A stretch of 64,000 nt of DNA, taken from assembly GCF_009834225.1 (NCBI RefSeq), contig NZ_CP047176.1, positions 2,356,001 to 2,420,000 on the forward strand, read 5' to 3'. Below are positions 29,410-38,564 of this stretch, one piece after another (the first letter of the stretch is position 1; every line of letters starts with the position of its first letter). Source of the DNA: Rathayibacter sp. VKM Ac-2759. GTDB lineage: Bacteria > Actinomycetota > Actinomycetes > Actinomycetales > Microbacteriaceae. The position numbers were made by a program, and so were the translations under genes. Under the pieces are notes generated by a model, which was not told the DNA's origin, searched no databases, and was given only the letters and a program-made list of their open reading frames with translations.

Positions 29410-29843
29410 TCCTCGTCGTCGTCCTCACGGGGCTTCACGTACGGATCGGCGTCGCCGGCGTAGTCCGCCTTCGCGGCCAGCGTCTGCACCTGCGAGTCCT
29501 GATTGCGCGCCGCAGCGAGGAGGTCCTCGATGTGCTTCGCGTTCTCGGGAACGGCGTCGAGGATGAACTCGAGCGACGGCGTCAGACGCGACGTGATGTT
29601 CTTGCCCACCTCGGTGCGCAGCATGCCGGTCGCCGCCTTCAGAGCCGCGGCCGAATCGGTGCGCTCCTCGTCGGTGCCGTACACCGTGTAGAACACGGAG
29701 GCGTGCTGCAGGTCGCCGGTCACCTGCACATCGGTGATGGTGACGAAGCCGAGCCGCGGGTCGCGGAGTCCGCGCTCGAGCCGCTTGGCGACGATCACCT
29801 GAATCCGTTCGGCGAGCTTCCTCGCCCGTGCCGGATCTGCCAT
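29406..29843 (-). CDS. rbfA: 30S ribosome-binding factor A
   Basis: A 145-residue KH-fold ribosome maturation factor acting on the 5' end of 16S rRNA. It has RARKLAERIQVIVAKRLE at the start, DPRLGFVTITDV, and the HASVFYTVYG strand, with an acidic C-terminal extension ending in EDDDED. It lies downstream of infB on the same strand as in most bacteria, but the 345-bp gap with a strong terminator suggests that much of its expression is independent. AGTGAGGACC lies ahead of the ATG, giving a usable binding site. Confidence 0.92.
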   Translation of the reverse strand: MADPARARKLAERIQVIVAKRLERGLRDPRLGFVTITDVQVTGDLQHASVFYTVYGTDEERTDSAAALKAATGMLRTEVGKNITSRLTPSLEFILDAVPENAKHIEDLLAAARNQDSQVQTLAAKADYAGDADPYVKPREDDDED

Positions 29844-29897
29844 GGCTGGTCCTCACTTCTCTCTCGACGGGCCTCTCGGCTCGTCCTCTCATCATGA

Positions 29898-29939
29898 CCG
29901 TTCCGGGTCCCCGGGTCGTTCGGTTCCCGACCGGAACGG
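29898..29939. repeat. 9-bp dyad ahead of rbfA
   Basis: CCGTTCCGG (29898-29906) pairs with CCGGAACGG (29931-29939), with further CCCGGG-type pairing inside. It could fold in the rbfA leader. Confidence 0.5.
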
Positions 29940-30007
29940 GCGGGGTGCCTCGTCACGGCTCCCGCCCCTCCCATCGGAAGCGCTGGTCTCTTCGGAACGG
30001 AAGCGGA

Positions 30008-30098
30008 GGGAGGGTGCTGTCGTCCTCGCGCGCCTGGCTCGGGTCTGGCGGGCGCCCGAAGGGCGCGGGATGGCGCGCGAGGACGACAGCACCCTCCC
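30008..30098. repeat. 27-bp perfect inverted repeat (large palindrome)
   Basis: Arms 30008-30034 and 30072-30098 are exact reverse complements. The 37-nt loop contains a smaller GCGCCC/GGGCGC hairpin. The arm sequence is unrelated to the hairpins at 7640 and 13108. It is too long for an ordinary terminator and may form a cruciform or act as a dispersed element. Confidence 0.85.
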
Positions 30099-30146
30099 GA
30101 TCCCCTCAGCGCGTCGCTCAGCACTCCGGCGAACACCTCGGGGAAG

Positions 30147-30178
30147 CCAGAAGGCCCGGGCGGACCCGGGCCTTCTGG
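30147..30178 (-). terminator. infB terminator
   Basis: A 14-bp perfect stem (30147-30160 with 30165-30178) and a four-base CGGA loop, 11 nt after the infB stop. No T-run. Confidence 0.8.
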
Positions 30179-30188
30179 GGAGTCGGGA

Positions 30189-33095
30189 TCAGCCTCGCGG
30201 CTTCTCCTTCATCTCGATCGTCTCGATCTCATCGCCGATCTGGATGTCGTTGTACTTGCCGAGACCGATACCGGCCTCGTAGTCCGTACGGACCTCCGTG
30301 ACGTCGTCCTTGAAGCGACGCAGCGACTCGATGGCGAGGTTGTCGCCGACGACGACGCCATCGCGGATGACGCGCGCCTTCGAGTTGCGGGTGATCGTGC
30401 CGGAGCGGACGATGACACCCGCGATGTTGCCGAACTTGGAGGAGCGGAACACCTCGCGGATCTCGGCGACACCCGACTGGACCTCTTCGAACTCGGGCTT
30501 GAGCATGCCCGTGAGCGAGTTCTCGACCTCTTCGATCGCGTTGTAGATGACCGAGTAGAAGCGGATGTCCACTCCCTCTCGAGCAGCGCGCTCGCGGGCC
30601 TTGGGGTCGGGGCGGACGTTGAAGCCCACGATGATCGCGTTGTCGATCGTCGCGAGGTTGACGTCCGACTCCGTGATCGCACCGACACCGCGGTGGATGA
30701 TGCGCAGCTGCACCGAGTCGTCGACCTCGATCTTGACGAGCGACTCCTCCAGCGCCTCGACGGCACCGGACACGTCGCCCTTGATGATGAGGTTGAGCGA
30801 CTCGACCTTGCCCTCCTCGAGAGCACGGGTGAAGTCCTCGAGCGAGATGCGCTTGCGGGCCTTGGCCAGCAGGGCGTTGCGCTGAGCGGCTTCGCGCTTC
30901 TCGGCGATCTGGCGAGCCGTGCGGTCCTCCTCGGTGACGAGGAAGGTGTCGCCGGCGCGGGGCACGGACGAGAGTCCCTGCACCTGCACCGGTCGCGACG
31001 GCACGGCCTCGAGCACGGCGACGCCGTTCTCGTCCGCCATCGCACGGACGCGGCCGTAGGCCGTTCCCGCGACGATCGCATCGCCGACGCGCAGCGTTCC
31101 CGACTGGATGAGCACGGTCGCGACCGCGCCGCGTCCCTTGTCGAGCTTCGCCTCGATCGCGACTCCGCGTGCCTCCTTGTTGGGGTTGGCGCGCAGGTCG
31201 AGACCGGCGTCGGCGGTGAGCAGCACGGCGTCCAGGAGGTCCTGGATGCCCGTGTTGGCCCGGGCCGACACGTCGACGAACATGACGTCTCCGCCGTACT
31301 CCTCGGCGACCAGGCCGAACTCGGTGAGCTGCTGGCGCACCTTGGCCGGGTTGGCGTCGGGCTTGTCCACCTTGTTGACCGCGACCACGATCGGCACGTT
31401 GGCCGCCTGGGCGTGGTTCAGCGCCTCGATGGTCTGCGGCATGATGCCGTCGTCCGCCGCGACCACGAGGATCGCGATGTCCGTGACCTGGGCACCGCGG
31501 GCTCGCATGGCGGTGAACGCCTCGTGACCCGGGGTGTCGATGAAGGTGATCGGGCGCTCGATGCCCTCGTGCTCCGCGACGACCTGGTACGCACCGATGT
31601 GCTGCGTGATGCCGCCCGCCTCGCCGGCGACGACGTTGGCGTTGCGGATCGCGTCGAGCAGGCGCGTCTTTCCGTGGTCGACGTGACCCATGACGGTGAC
31701 GACGGGGGGACGGATCTCGAGGTCCTCGTCCGTCTCGTCGTCGAGCTCCTGCTCGAGGTCGAGACCGAAGCCCTCGAGGAGCTCCTTGTCCTCGTCCTCG
31801 GGCGAGACGACCTGGATCTTGAAGCCGAGCTCGGAGCCGAGCACCTCGAAGGTCGCCTCGTCGAGCGACTCGGTCGCCGTGGCCATCTCGCCGAGGGCGA
31901 AGAGCACGGTGACCAGGTTGCCGGGGGGCACCGGCACGCCGGTCATGGCCTCGATCTTGTCGGCGAAGTCCGAGATGGACGCGCCGCGGCGCAGGCGGAT
32001 GATCGTCTTGCCGTCGCCCCGGGGGACGCTGACGCCGCCGAGCGACGGGGCCTCCCTGAGCTCGAACTCCTGACGCTTCGTGCGCTTCGACTTGCGGGCC
32101 TTGCTCTTGCCGCCTCCGCGACCGAACGCACCCGCGGTGCCACCGCCGGGGCCGCGACCGCGACCGCCGCCGCCACCGGGACGAGGGGCGAATCCGCCGC
32201 CTGCTCCGGGGGCGCCGCCGGGACGCTGGAAGCCGCCGCCGGCCGGACGACCGGCACCGCCGGGACGACCGGCTCCGCCGCCGGGTCCGCCGGGACGCTG
32301 GCCGAAGCCGGCGGGGCGCTGACCCATGCCCGGTCCACCGGGGCGCGGTGCGCCGGGGCGGGGGGCCGCGGGACGGGGGATGCTGCTCGGGGTCGGGCGC
32401 GAGCCCATCCCCTGCGAGCTGGCGAAGGGGTTGTTGCCGGGGCGGGGGGCTGCGGGACGCTGGCCCATGCCCTGGTTGCTGGCGAACGGGTTGTTGCCCG
32501 GTCGCGGTGCACCGCCGGGGCGGGTGGATCCGCCCGCGCCGCCGGAGCGGGGGGTGTTGGCGGCGGGAGCCGGGCGAGGGGTCGCCGGCTTCGGGCCACC
32601 GGGGGTCGGTCCGCCCGCGGGCTTCTCCACCGCGGGGGCGGAGGCGGTCTCGGCGCTGGCCGGGGCCGCGGGGGCGGCGGGTGCCGCCGGAGCCGGAGCC
32701 TCGGCGGGCGCGTTGGCGGCCTCCTGCGCACGCTGGGCGGCAGCGGCCTCCTGCGCGGCCTGGGCCGCGACCTGGCGCTCGGCGACCGACATCGGCGGAG
32801 CCGGCGCGGGAGCGGGCGGCTTGGCCGGGCCGGGGGTCGGCGCGGAGGGGCGTGCACCCGAGGGGCGCGGGGCCCCGGGGCGTGCGGTGGTGGTGGGCGC
32901 CGACGGAGTCGACGCTCCTCCCGTGCTCGCACCGGCCTGGCCCTGGAGGGCCTGGCGGAGCTTGCGGGCCACGGGGGGCTCGATGCTCGAGGACGGTCCC
33001 TTGACGAACTCGCCCAGTTCCTTCAGCTTCGCAAGTGCGACCTTGCTATCGACACCGAGTTCCGATGCGATCTCGTGTACGCGTGGTTTTGCCAC
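30189..33095 (-). CDS. infB: Translation initiation factor IF-2
   Basis: A 968-residue IF-2 that delivers initiator tRNA to the 30S subunit. The IF2_N helix domain is at residues 1-50. A long Ala/Pro/Gly/Arg-rich linker (about 55-340) is typical of high-GC actinobacteria. The GTPase domain follows with GHVDHGKT (Lys476), DTPGHEAF and NKVDKPDA, then domains II-IV. The GTG at 33095 is chosen because AGGAG lies 4-5 nt upstream and [12 protein letters not shown] is the canonical start; a longer reading from 33119 would cover the binding site. The ylxR gene lies upstream. Confidence 0.95.
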   Translation of the reverse strand: MAKPRVHEIASELGVDSKVALAKLKELGEFVKGPSSSIEPPVARKLRQALQGQAGASTGGASTPSAPTTTARPGAPRPSGARPSAPTPGPAKPPAPAPAPPMSVAERQVAAQAAQEAAAAQRAQEAANAPAEAPAPAAPAAPAAPASAETASAPAVEKPAGGPTPGGPKPATPRPAPAANTPRSGGAGGSTRPGGAPRPGNNPFASNQGMGQRPAAPRPGNNPFASSQGMGSRPTPSSIPRPAAPRPGAPRPGGPGMGQRPAGFGQRPGGPGGGAGRPGGAGRPAGGGFQRPGGAPGAGGGFAPRPGGGGGRGRGPGGGTAGAFGRGGGKSKARKSKRTKRQEFELREAPSLGGVSVPRGDGKTIIRLRRGASISDFADKIEAMTGVPVPPGNLVTVLFALGEMATATESLDEATFEVLGSELGFKIQVVSPEDEDKELLEGFGLDLEQELDDETDEDLEIRPPVVTVMGHVDHGKTRLLDAIRNANVVAGEAGGITQHIGAYQVVAEHEGIERPITFIDTPGHEAFTAMRARGAQVTDIAILVVAADDGIMPQTIEALNHAQAANVPIVVAVNKVDKPDANPAKVRQQLTEFGLVAEEYGGDVMFVDVSARANTGIQDLLDAVLLTADAGLDLRANPNKEARGVAIEAKLDKGRGAVATVLIQSGTLRVGDAIVAGTAYGRVRAMADENGVAVLEAVPSRPVQVQGLSSVPRAGDTFLVTEEDRTARQIAEKREAAQRNALLAKARKRISLEDFTRALEEGKVESLNLIIKGDVSGAVEALEESLVKIEVDDSVQLRIIHRGVGAITESDVNLATIDNAIIVGFNVRPDPKARERAAREGVDIRFYSVIYNAIEEVENSLTGMLKPEFEEVQSGVAEIREVFRSSKFGNIAGVIVRSGTITRNSKARVIRDGVVVGDNLAIESLRRFKDDVTEVRTDYEAGIGLGKYNDIQIGDEIETIEMKEKPRG

Positions 33096-33216
33096 TTCTC
33101 TCCTGTCTTGGGCCTGCACCCAAGACGGGGGCAGGCGTCACGAACGGACGGGTCTCATTTCGAGCCGCTCATCAGTCTTCGCTCATGATCAGTTCACGGG
33201 CCGTTCTGCCTGTTCT

Positions 33217-33519
33217 CTATGGTGTGATCGTGCGCTGCGTCGGGTCCTCCGGATGAGGAGCCGAGCCGGTCGGATCGCGGGTGAGGTACTGCTCGAGGTC
33301 GCTCGCGTCCACGCTCTCGCGTGTCCGGAACGCCCTGCTGAACGCCCGGCGCTTGACCGCGCGTTCGTAGCAGTCCTTCGTCGGATGGAGCCACGCTCCC
33401 CTGCCCGCAGCGACGGCCCGCGGATCTACCGCGAGGACATCGGAGTGGGAGACGATCCTCAGAAGAGAGGATCGGGGGGCGCGCAGACGGCAGCCGACGC
33501 ACGTTCTGACGGGTTCCAC
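33217..33519 (-). CDS. ylxR: YlxR family RNA-binding protein
   Basis: A 100-residue DUF448 protein with the hallmark RTCVGCR near the N-terminus and GRGAWLHPTKDCYERAV in the middle, followed by an unusually long polar C-terminal tail of about 30 residues. The family is nucleoid- or RNA-associated and sits between nusA and infB in most Gram-positive bacteria, as here. GTG start. The order nusA-ylxR-infB supports the call. Confidence 0.9.
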   Translation of the reverse strand: MEPVRTCVGCRLRAPRSSLLRIVSHSDVLAVDPRAVAAGRGAWLHPTKDCYERAVKRRAFSRAFRTRESVDASDLEQYLTRDPTGSAPHPEDPTQRTITP

Positions 33520-33570
33520 CCTACTCCCTCGTTCCCGGGAGCGCCTCCCTGCGTGGCCGACGCTCGGAGA

Positions 33571-34572
33571 TCACTCCCCGTCCATCACCGAATCGGGCTG
33601 GATGTCGATCTTCGCGCCGGTGAGCTTGGCGGCGAGGCGGGCGTTCTGGCCCTCCTTGCCGATCGCGAGCGAGAGCTGGTAGTCCGGCACGAGGGCGCGG
33701 ACGGCCTTGAGGCTCTGGTCGATCACGAAGGCGCTGGTCACCTTGGCGGGCGACAGCGCGCTCGCGACGAAGGTCGGGAGGTCGGAGGAGTAGTCGACGA
33801 TGTCGATCTTCTCGTTGTTCAGCTCGGCCGTGACAGCACGCACGCGCTGGCCGAGCTCGCCGATGCAGGCGCCCTTGGCGTTCACGCCGGGCTCGGTGGC
33901 GCGCACGGCGATCTTGGTGCGGTGGCCCGCCTCGCGGGCGAGCGACACGATCTCCACGACTCCGGAGGCGATCTCCGGCACCTCGAGTGCGAACAGCTTG
34001 CGCACCAGCGAGGGGTGCGTCCGCGACACCTGCACCGAGGGACCCTTCGGGCCGCGTCCGACGCTCGTCACGTAGACGCGGATGCGGCGTCCGTGGCTGT
34101 AGTCCTCACCCGGCACCTGCTCCTCGGGGGCGAGGATCGCCTCGATCGAGCCGAGGTCGACGTGGATCATCTTGGGGTTCGGGCCCTGCTGGATCACTCC
34201 TGCGACGATGTCGCCCTCGCGTCCCTTGAACTCGCCGAGGACCTTCTCGTCGCCGATGTCCCGCAGCCGCTGGTTGATGACCTGCTTGGCCGCGAAGGCG
34301 GCGATGCGGCCGAAGTCGCGCGGGGAGTCCTCGGACTCGCCCACGACGGCGCCCTCCTCGTCGAGCTCCGGCACGAACACCGAGACGTGGCCGGTCTTGC
34401 GGTCCAGGTGCACGCGAGCGTCGACGGCGGTCGCCTTGTCGGCGTCGTCGGCCTGTCCGATGTGCTTGAGGTAGGCGGTGAGGATCGCCTGCTCGATGAT
34501 CTGCACGAGTTCCTCGAAGGGGATCTCGCGCTCGCGCTCCAGGAGGCGCAGAACGCTCAGGTCGATGTCCAC
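33571..34572 (-). CDS. nusA: Transcription termination/antitermination protein NusA
   Basis: A 333-residue NusA with the N-terminal RNA polymerase-binding domain (LEREREIPFEELVQIIEQA), an S1 domain (about 130-195) and two KH domains, the second carrying LSLAIGKEGQNARLAAKLTG. It lacks the extra acidic repeats of proteobacterial NusA, which is normal for actinobacteria. The GTG at 34572 has AAAGG 7 nt upstream and is preferred over the GTG at 34596. rimP, usually just upstream, is absent; a structured 154-bp gap separates it from proS. Confidence 0.94.
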   Translation of the reverse strand: MDIDLSVLRLLEREREIPFEELVQIIEQAILTAYLKHIGQADDADKATAVDARVHLDRKTGHVSVFVPELDEEGAVVGESEDSPRDFGRIAAFAAKQVINQRLRDIGDEKVLGEFKGREGDIVAGVIQQGPNPKMIHVDLGSIEAILAPEEQVPGEDYSHGRRIRVYVTSVGRGPKGPSVQVSRTHPSLVRKLFALEVPEIASGVVEIVSLAREAGHRTKIAVRATEPGVNAKGACIGELGQRVRAVTAELNNEKIDIVDYSSDLPTFVASALSPAKVTSAFVIDQSLKAVRALVPDYQLSLAIGKEGQNARLAAKLTGAKIDIQPDSVMDGE

Positions 34573-34603
34573 GGGCGGGCCTTTCTCTCTATTCACTTGG
34601 CGT

Positions 34604-34678
34604 CGCGGATGCGCGACCTCGTCGAAGTCCGGTCCGACGTCCGGCGGGTCGGCGGCCCGGGAGGCCGCCGCATCCGCG
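34604..34678. repeat. Nested inverted repeats between proS and nusA
   Basis: The outer arms CGCGGATGCG (34604-34613) and CGCATCCGCG (34669-34678) are perfect. Inside, GGCGGCC (34651-34657) pairs with GGCCGCC (34663-34669) around a five-base loop. Either the proS terminator or a folded leader of the nusA message. Confidence 0.6.
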
Positions 34679-34726
34679 CGTCGGAACCATTGATCCTACC
34701 CGAGCGGGCGGGTGGCGGCTCGGCTC

Positions 34727-36493
34727 TCAGACTCCGAGACGGGCCAGGGCCTCGGCCGCCGGGAGCTGCTCGCGCTCCCCCGTGCGGCGGTCCCACAGCT
34801 CCACGATGCCGTCGGGAGCCCCGCGGCCGGCGATGACGATGACGGGCACTCCGATCAGCTCGGCGTCGCCGAACTTCACTCCGGGCGACACCTTCGGGCG
34901 GTCGTCGAGGAGCACGTCGCGGCCCGCGGCCTCGAGGGAGGCGCCCACCGACTCGGCGAGTGCCAGCGCCGACGGGTCCTTGCCCGTCGCGATCACGTGC
35001 ACGTCGAACGGCGCGACGTTCGCGGGCCAGATCAGGCCGCGGTCGTCGTGGTTGCTCTCGGCGATGATCGCGAGGATCCGGGTCACCCCGATGCCGTACG
35101 AGCCCATCGTGACGGTGACGAGCTTGCCGTTCTCGTCCAGCACCTTCAGGCCGAGCACGTCGGCGTACTTGCGGCCGAGCTGGAAGACGTGGCCGATCTC
35201 CATGCCGCGCGCGGTCTCGATCGGGCCGGAGCCGTCGGGCGCGGGGTCTCCGGCGCGGACCTCGGCGACCTCGACGACGCCGTCGGCCGAGAAGTCGCGG
35301 CCGGCGACGAGGTCGAGCACGTGCTGCCCGGCGACGTTCGCGCCGGTGATCCAGGCGGTGCCGTCGACGACGCGGGGGTCGAGCAGGAAGCGGATGCCGG
35401 TCGCCGACTCCTCGCCGAGGACGGCGCCGTCGGGCGACCAGGGGCCGATGTAGCCCTTGACGAGTCCGGGGTGCTTGGCGAAGTCGGCCTCCGTGGCCGC
35501 TTCGATCTCGGCGGGCGCGAAGGCGACCTCGGCGCGCTTGAGGTCGACGTCGCGGTCCCCGGGCAGCCCGATGACCACGAGCTCGCGCGTGCCGTCGAGA
35601 GCGGTGAGCGCGAGGACGACGTTCTTGAGCGTGTCGGCGGCGGTCCAGGCCCGGCCGTCGTCGCGGGGCTGCTGCGCGTTCGAGAGGTCGACGAGCGTCT
35701 GGATGGTCGGGGTGTCGGGCGAGTCGAAGACGCGCGCGGCGGCGAGCCCCTCCATCGGCAGCGCGTCGGGCACCGGGGTCCGATAGGCCTCGACGTTGGC
35801 CGCGTAGCCCCCGGCCGAGCGCACGAAGGTGTCCTCGCCGACCGCGGTCGGGTGCAGGAACTCCTCGCTGCGCGAGCCGCCCATCGCGCCGGCGTCGGCC
35901 TGCACGATCACGTACTCGAGGCCGAGGCGGTGGAAGATCCGCTCGTAGGCGTCGCGCTGGAGCTGGTAGCTCGCGTCGAGGCCGGCGTCGGTGTAGTCGA
36001 AGGAGTAGGCGTCCTTCATGGTGAACTCGCGACCGCGCAGGAGTCCGGCCCGGGGGCGGGCCTCGTCGCGGTACTTGTCCTGGATCTGGTAGATCGAGAG
36101 CGGCAGATCCTTGTACGAGGAGTACAGGTCCTTCACGAGCAGGGTGAAGAACTCCTCGTGCGTGGGCGCCAGCATGTAGTCCGCGTCCTTGCGGTCCTTC
36201 AGGCGGAAGACGCCGTCGCCGTACTCGGTCCAGCGGCCGGAGAGCTCGTAGGGCTCGCGGGGCAGCAGCGCCGGGAAGTGGACCTCCTGCGCACCGATCG
36301 CCTCCATCTCGTCGCGGATGATCCGCTCGACGCGGCGCTTGACGCGCAGACCCAGGGGCAGCCAGGCGAAGACACCGGGGGCCTGGCGCCGGATGTAGCC
36401 GGCGCGGACCAGGAGGCGGTGGCTCGCGACCTCGGCGTCGGCCGGATCCTCTCGGAGGGTGCGGACGAACAGGTGCGAGAGACGGGTAACCAC
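34727..36493 (-). CDS. proS: Prolyl-tRNA synthetase (bacterial type)
   Basis: A 588-residue class II synthetase. Motif 1 is around [12 protein letters not shown]. Motif 2 follows [27 protein letters not shown] in two parts, motif 3 is [10 protein letters not shown], and an inserted YbaK-like editing domain (about 225-380) is present with [17 protein letters not shown]. This is the prokaryote-type enzyme that edits mischarged Ala-tRNA. GTG start at 36493. It heads the proS-nusA-ylxR-infB block and is separated from ispG (upstream on the same strand) by only 49 nt. Confidence 0.95.
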   Translation of the reverse strand: MVTRLSHLFVRTLREDPADAEVASHRLLVRAGYIRRQAPGVFAWLPLGLRVKRRVERIIRDEMEAIGAQEVHFPALLPREPYELSGRWTEYGDGVFRLKDRKDADYMLAPTHEEFFTLLVKDLYSSYKDLPLSIYQIQDKYRDEARPRAGLLRGREFTMKDAYSFDYTDAGLDASYQLQRDAYERIFHRLGLEYVIVQADAGAMGGSRSEEFLHPTAVGEDTFVRSAGGYAANVEAYRTPVPDALPMEGLAAARVFDSPDTPTIQTLVDLSNAQQPRDDGRAWTAADTLKNVVLALTALDGTRELVVIGLPGDRDVDLKRAEVAFAPAEIEAATEADFAKHPGLVKGYIGPWSPDGAVLGEESATGIRFLLDPRVVDGTAWITGANVAGQHVLDLVAGRDFSADGVVEVAEVRAGDPAPDGSGPIETARGMEIGHVFQLGRKYADVLGLKVLDENGKLVTVTMGSYGIGVTRILAIIAESNHDDRGLIWPANVAPFDVHVIATGKDPSALALAESVGASLEAAGRDVLLDDRPKVSPGVKFGDAELIGVPVIVIAGRGAPDGIVELWDRRTGEREQLPAAEALARLGV

Positions 36494-36542
36494 GAGGGAC
36501 GATCCTATCCGGAGTCCCCGGGAGACCCGCTCCCGCCCCGCG

Positions 36543-37709
36543 TCACTTGGCGACGGTGACGACCGGCGATCCGGTGGAGGTGTCGTCGGCGGGCATCTCG
36601 GCGGCCAGGCGGTTGGCCTCCTCGATCAGCGTCTTCACGATCTCGGCCTCGGGGACGGTCTTGATGACCTCGCCCTTGACGAAGATCTGGCCCTTGCCGT
36701 TTCCGGAGGCGACGCCCAGGTCGGCCTCGCGGGCCTCGCCCGGTCCGTTGACGACGCAGCCCATGACGGCCACGCGCAGGGGCACGGTCATGCCCTCGAG
36801 ACCCGCGGTGACGTCGTTGGCGAGCGTGTACACGTCGACCTGCGCGCGGCCGCAGCTCGGGCAGGAGACGATCTCGAGCTTGCGCTCGCGGAGGTTCAGC
36901 GACTGGAGGATCTGCAGGCCGACCTTGACCTCCTGCGCGGGCGGAGCCGACAGCGAGACGCGGATCGTGTCGCCGATGCCCTCCCCGAGGAGGATGCCGA
37001 ACGCGGTCGCCGACTTGATGGTGCCCTGGAACTCGGGCCCCGCCTCCGTCACGCCGAGGTGCAGCGGCCAGTCGCCGCGCTCGGCGAGCTGGCGGTAGGC
37101 CTTCACCATGATGACCGGGTCGTTGTGCTTGACCGAGATCTTGAAGTCGTGGAAGTCGTGCTCCTCGAAGAGGCTCGCTTCCCAGACGGCACTCTCGACG
37201 AGCGCCTCGGGGGTCGCCTTGCCGTACTTCTGCATCAGGCTGGGCTCGAGCGAGCCCGCGTTGACGCCGATGCGGATCGAGACGCCTGCGGCCTTCGCGG
37301 CGGCGGCGATCTTGCCGACCTGGTCGTCGAACTTGCGGATGTTGCCGGGGTTCACCCGGACCGCCGCGCAGCCGGCGTCGATCGCCGCGTAGACGTAGTT
37401 CGGCTGGAAGTGGATGTCGGCGATCACCGGGATCTGGCTCTTCTTCGCGATGATCGGCAGCGCCTCCGCATCGTCGCGACTCGGCACCGCCACGCGGACG
37501 ATGTCGCAGCCGGACGCCGTGAGCTCGGCGATCTGCTGGAGGGTCGCGTTGATGTTGGTCGTCGGCGTCGTGCACATGGACTGCACGCTCACGGGGGCGT
37601 CGCCGCCCACGAGGACCTTGCCGACCTTGATCTGACGGGACTTGCGGCGGGGGGCGAGGGTCTCGGGGACCTTGGGCAAACCCAGATTCACTGCTGGCAC
37701 GCGCTCCAT
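36543..37709 (-). CDS. ispG: (E)-4-hydroxy-3-methylbut-2-enyl-diphosphate synthase (IspG/GcpE)
   Basis: A 388-residue enzyme of the MEP isoprenoid pathway that reduces the cyclic diphosphate MEcPP to HMBPP with a [4Fe-4S] cluster. The TIM-barrel half has VQSMCTTPT and NPGNIR. The C-terminal half has cluster cysteines in SCPSCGR and [11 protein letters not shown]. The ATG at 37709 is the first sensible start, with GGAG about 10 nt upstream; the in-frame extension beyond runs into the tandem repeats and is not coding. It follows dxr and rip1 on the same strand, a classic actinobacterial order, but an 855-bp repeat-filled gap now separates them. Confidence 0.95.
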   Translation of the reverse strand: MERVPAVNLGLPKVPETLAPRRKSRQIKVGKVLVGGDAPVSVQSMCTTPTTNINATLQQIAELTASGCDIVRVAVPSRDDAEALPIIAKKSQIPVIADIHFQPNYVYAAIDAGCAAVRVNPGNIRKFDDQVGKIAAAAKAAGVSIRIGVNAGSLEPSLMQKYGKATPEALVESAVWEASLFEEHDFHDFKISVKHNDPVIMVKAYRQLAERGDWPLHLGVTEAGPEFQGTIKSATAFGILLGEGIGDTIRVSLSAPPAQEVKVGLQILQSLNLRERKLEIVSCPSCGRAQVDVYTLANDVTAGLEGMTVPLRVAVMGCVVNGPGEAREADLGVASGNGKGQIFVKGEVIKTVPEAEIVKTLIEEANRLAAEMPADDTSTGSPVVTVAK

Positions 37710-37913
37710 CGTACGCGCGCTCCGCCTCCGCCCCTCTCGGACCCCCTCCCCGTTCAGCGACCGGTCAGGCTGTCCCGCCCCGCCCGTCGCGCGGAGCGGC
37801 GGCGGCGGCTGCCCCGCCGCGCCCGCCGGCCGGCGGGTCGCGCAGGCCCGCAGGGGCGCATCGAGAACCACCACCGCCAGCAGAAGACTCTGCACTCCTC
37901 CCCTTCCGGCGGA

Positions 37914-37955
37914 GGTGGATCTCGATACGCCCGCTCCGCGGGCTACTCGATCAGC
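37914..37955. repeat. REP-like palindromic element
   Basis: A core GCCCGCTCCGCGGGC hairpin flanked by CTCGATA and TACTCGATC. From memory, elements of this form (CGATACGCC...GGCTACTCGA) are dispersed in Microbacteriaceae genomes; only one copy is seen here. Confidence 0.5.
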
Positions 37956-37992
37956 AGGCGGAATCCCGACGATGGGCCTCGGCTCCACCCCC

Positions 37993-38557
37993 GGACCCGG
38001 CGACCACCCCCGAAGCGAACGGACGAATCGCGTCCCAGCGATTCGCCCCAGCCGCACGCAGGACGCTCCACCCACGCACCGACCCCGTACAGCCGACCGC
38101 GGCAGGCCGGGCAGGGACCGGCCCCCACCCCCGAGGCGAACGGACGAATCGCGTCCCAGCGATTCGCCCCAGCCGCACGCAGGACGCTCCACCCACGCAC
38201 CCACCCCGTACAGCCGACCGCGGCAGGCCGGGCAGGGACCGGCCCCCACCCCCGAGGCGAACGGCCGAATCGCGTCCCAGCGATTCGCCCTAGCCGCACG
38301 CAGGACGCTCCACCCACGCAACCACCCCGTACAGCCGACCGCGGCAGGCCGGGCAGGGACCCTAGCCGCACGCAGGACGCTCCACCCCCGCAACCACCCC
38401 GTAAAGCCGACCGCGGCAGGCCGGGCAGGGACCGGCCCCCACCTCCAAGGCGAACGGCCGAATCGCGTCCCAGCGATTCGCCCTAGCCGCACGCAGGACG
38501 CTCCACCCGCGCAACCACCCCGGAAAGCCGACCGCGGCAGGCCGGGCAGGGACCGGC
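37993..38557. repeat. 121-bp tandem repeat array (four near-full units, one truncated)
   Basis: Units aligned on GCGAACGG start at 38015, 38136, 38257 and 38450. The first two steps are exactly 121 bp; the third is 193 bp because an extra unit lacking 48-49 bp is inserted (junction near 38361-38363). Units differ by a few substitutions. Each full unit contains a GAATCGC/GCGATTC hairpin and a GC-rich end. The array ends within 10 bp of the rip1 stop codon. Confidence 0.92.
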
Positions 38558-38564
38558 CTGCAAG

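Larger units (their letters stand above)
29844..30188. other. Structured 345-bp intergenic region between infB and rbfA
   Basis: No credible gene. Reading toward rbfA it holds the infB terminator hairpin (30147-30178), a 27-bp perfect inverted repeat (30008-30098), and a 9-bp dyad (29898-29939) close to the rbfA start. Confidence 0.8.
37710..38564. other. 855-bp gene-free region with tandem and palindromic repeats
   Basis: No credible gene. It contains a 16-bp perfect palindrome of C/G (37822-37837), a REP-like element (37914-37955) and a 121-bp-period tandem array (about 37993-38557). Apparent long frames across the array change phase with each unit because 121 is not a multiple of three. 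Confidence 0.85.

Noticed and set aside
37943..38492. Repetitive minus-strand frames over the tandem array that look like repeat proteins
   Set aside because: The 121-bp period shifts frame at each unit. The peptides have no promoter or start and merely restate the DNA repeat.
37993..38557. CRISPR array
   Set aside because: Units are 121 bp and near identical throughout, with no short repeat plus unique spacer pattern and no cas genes.
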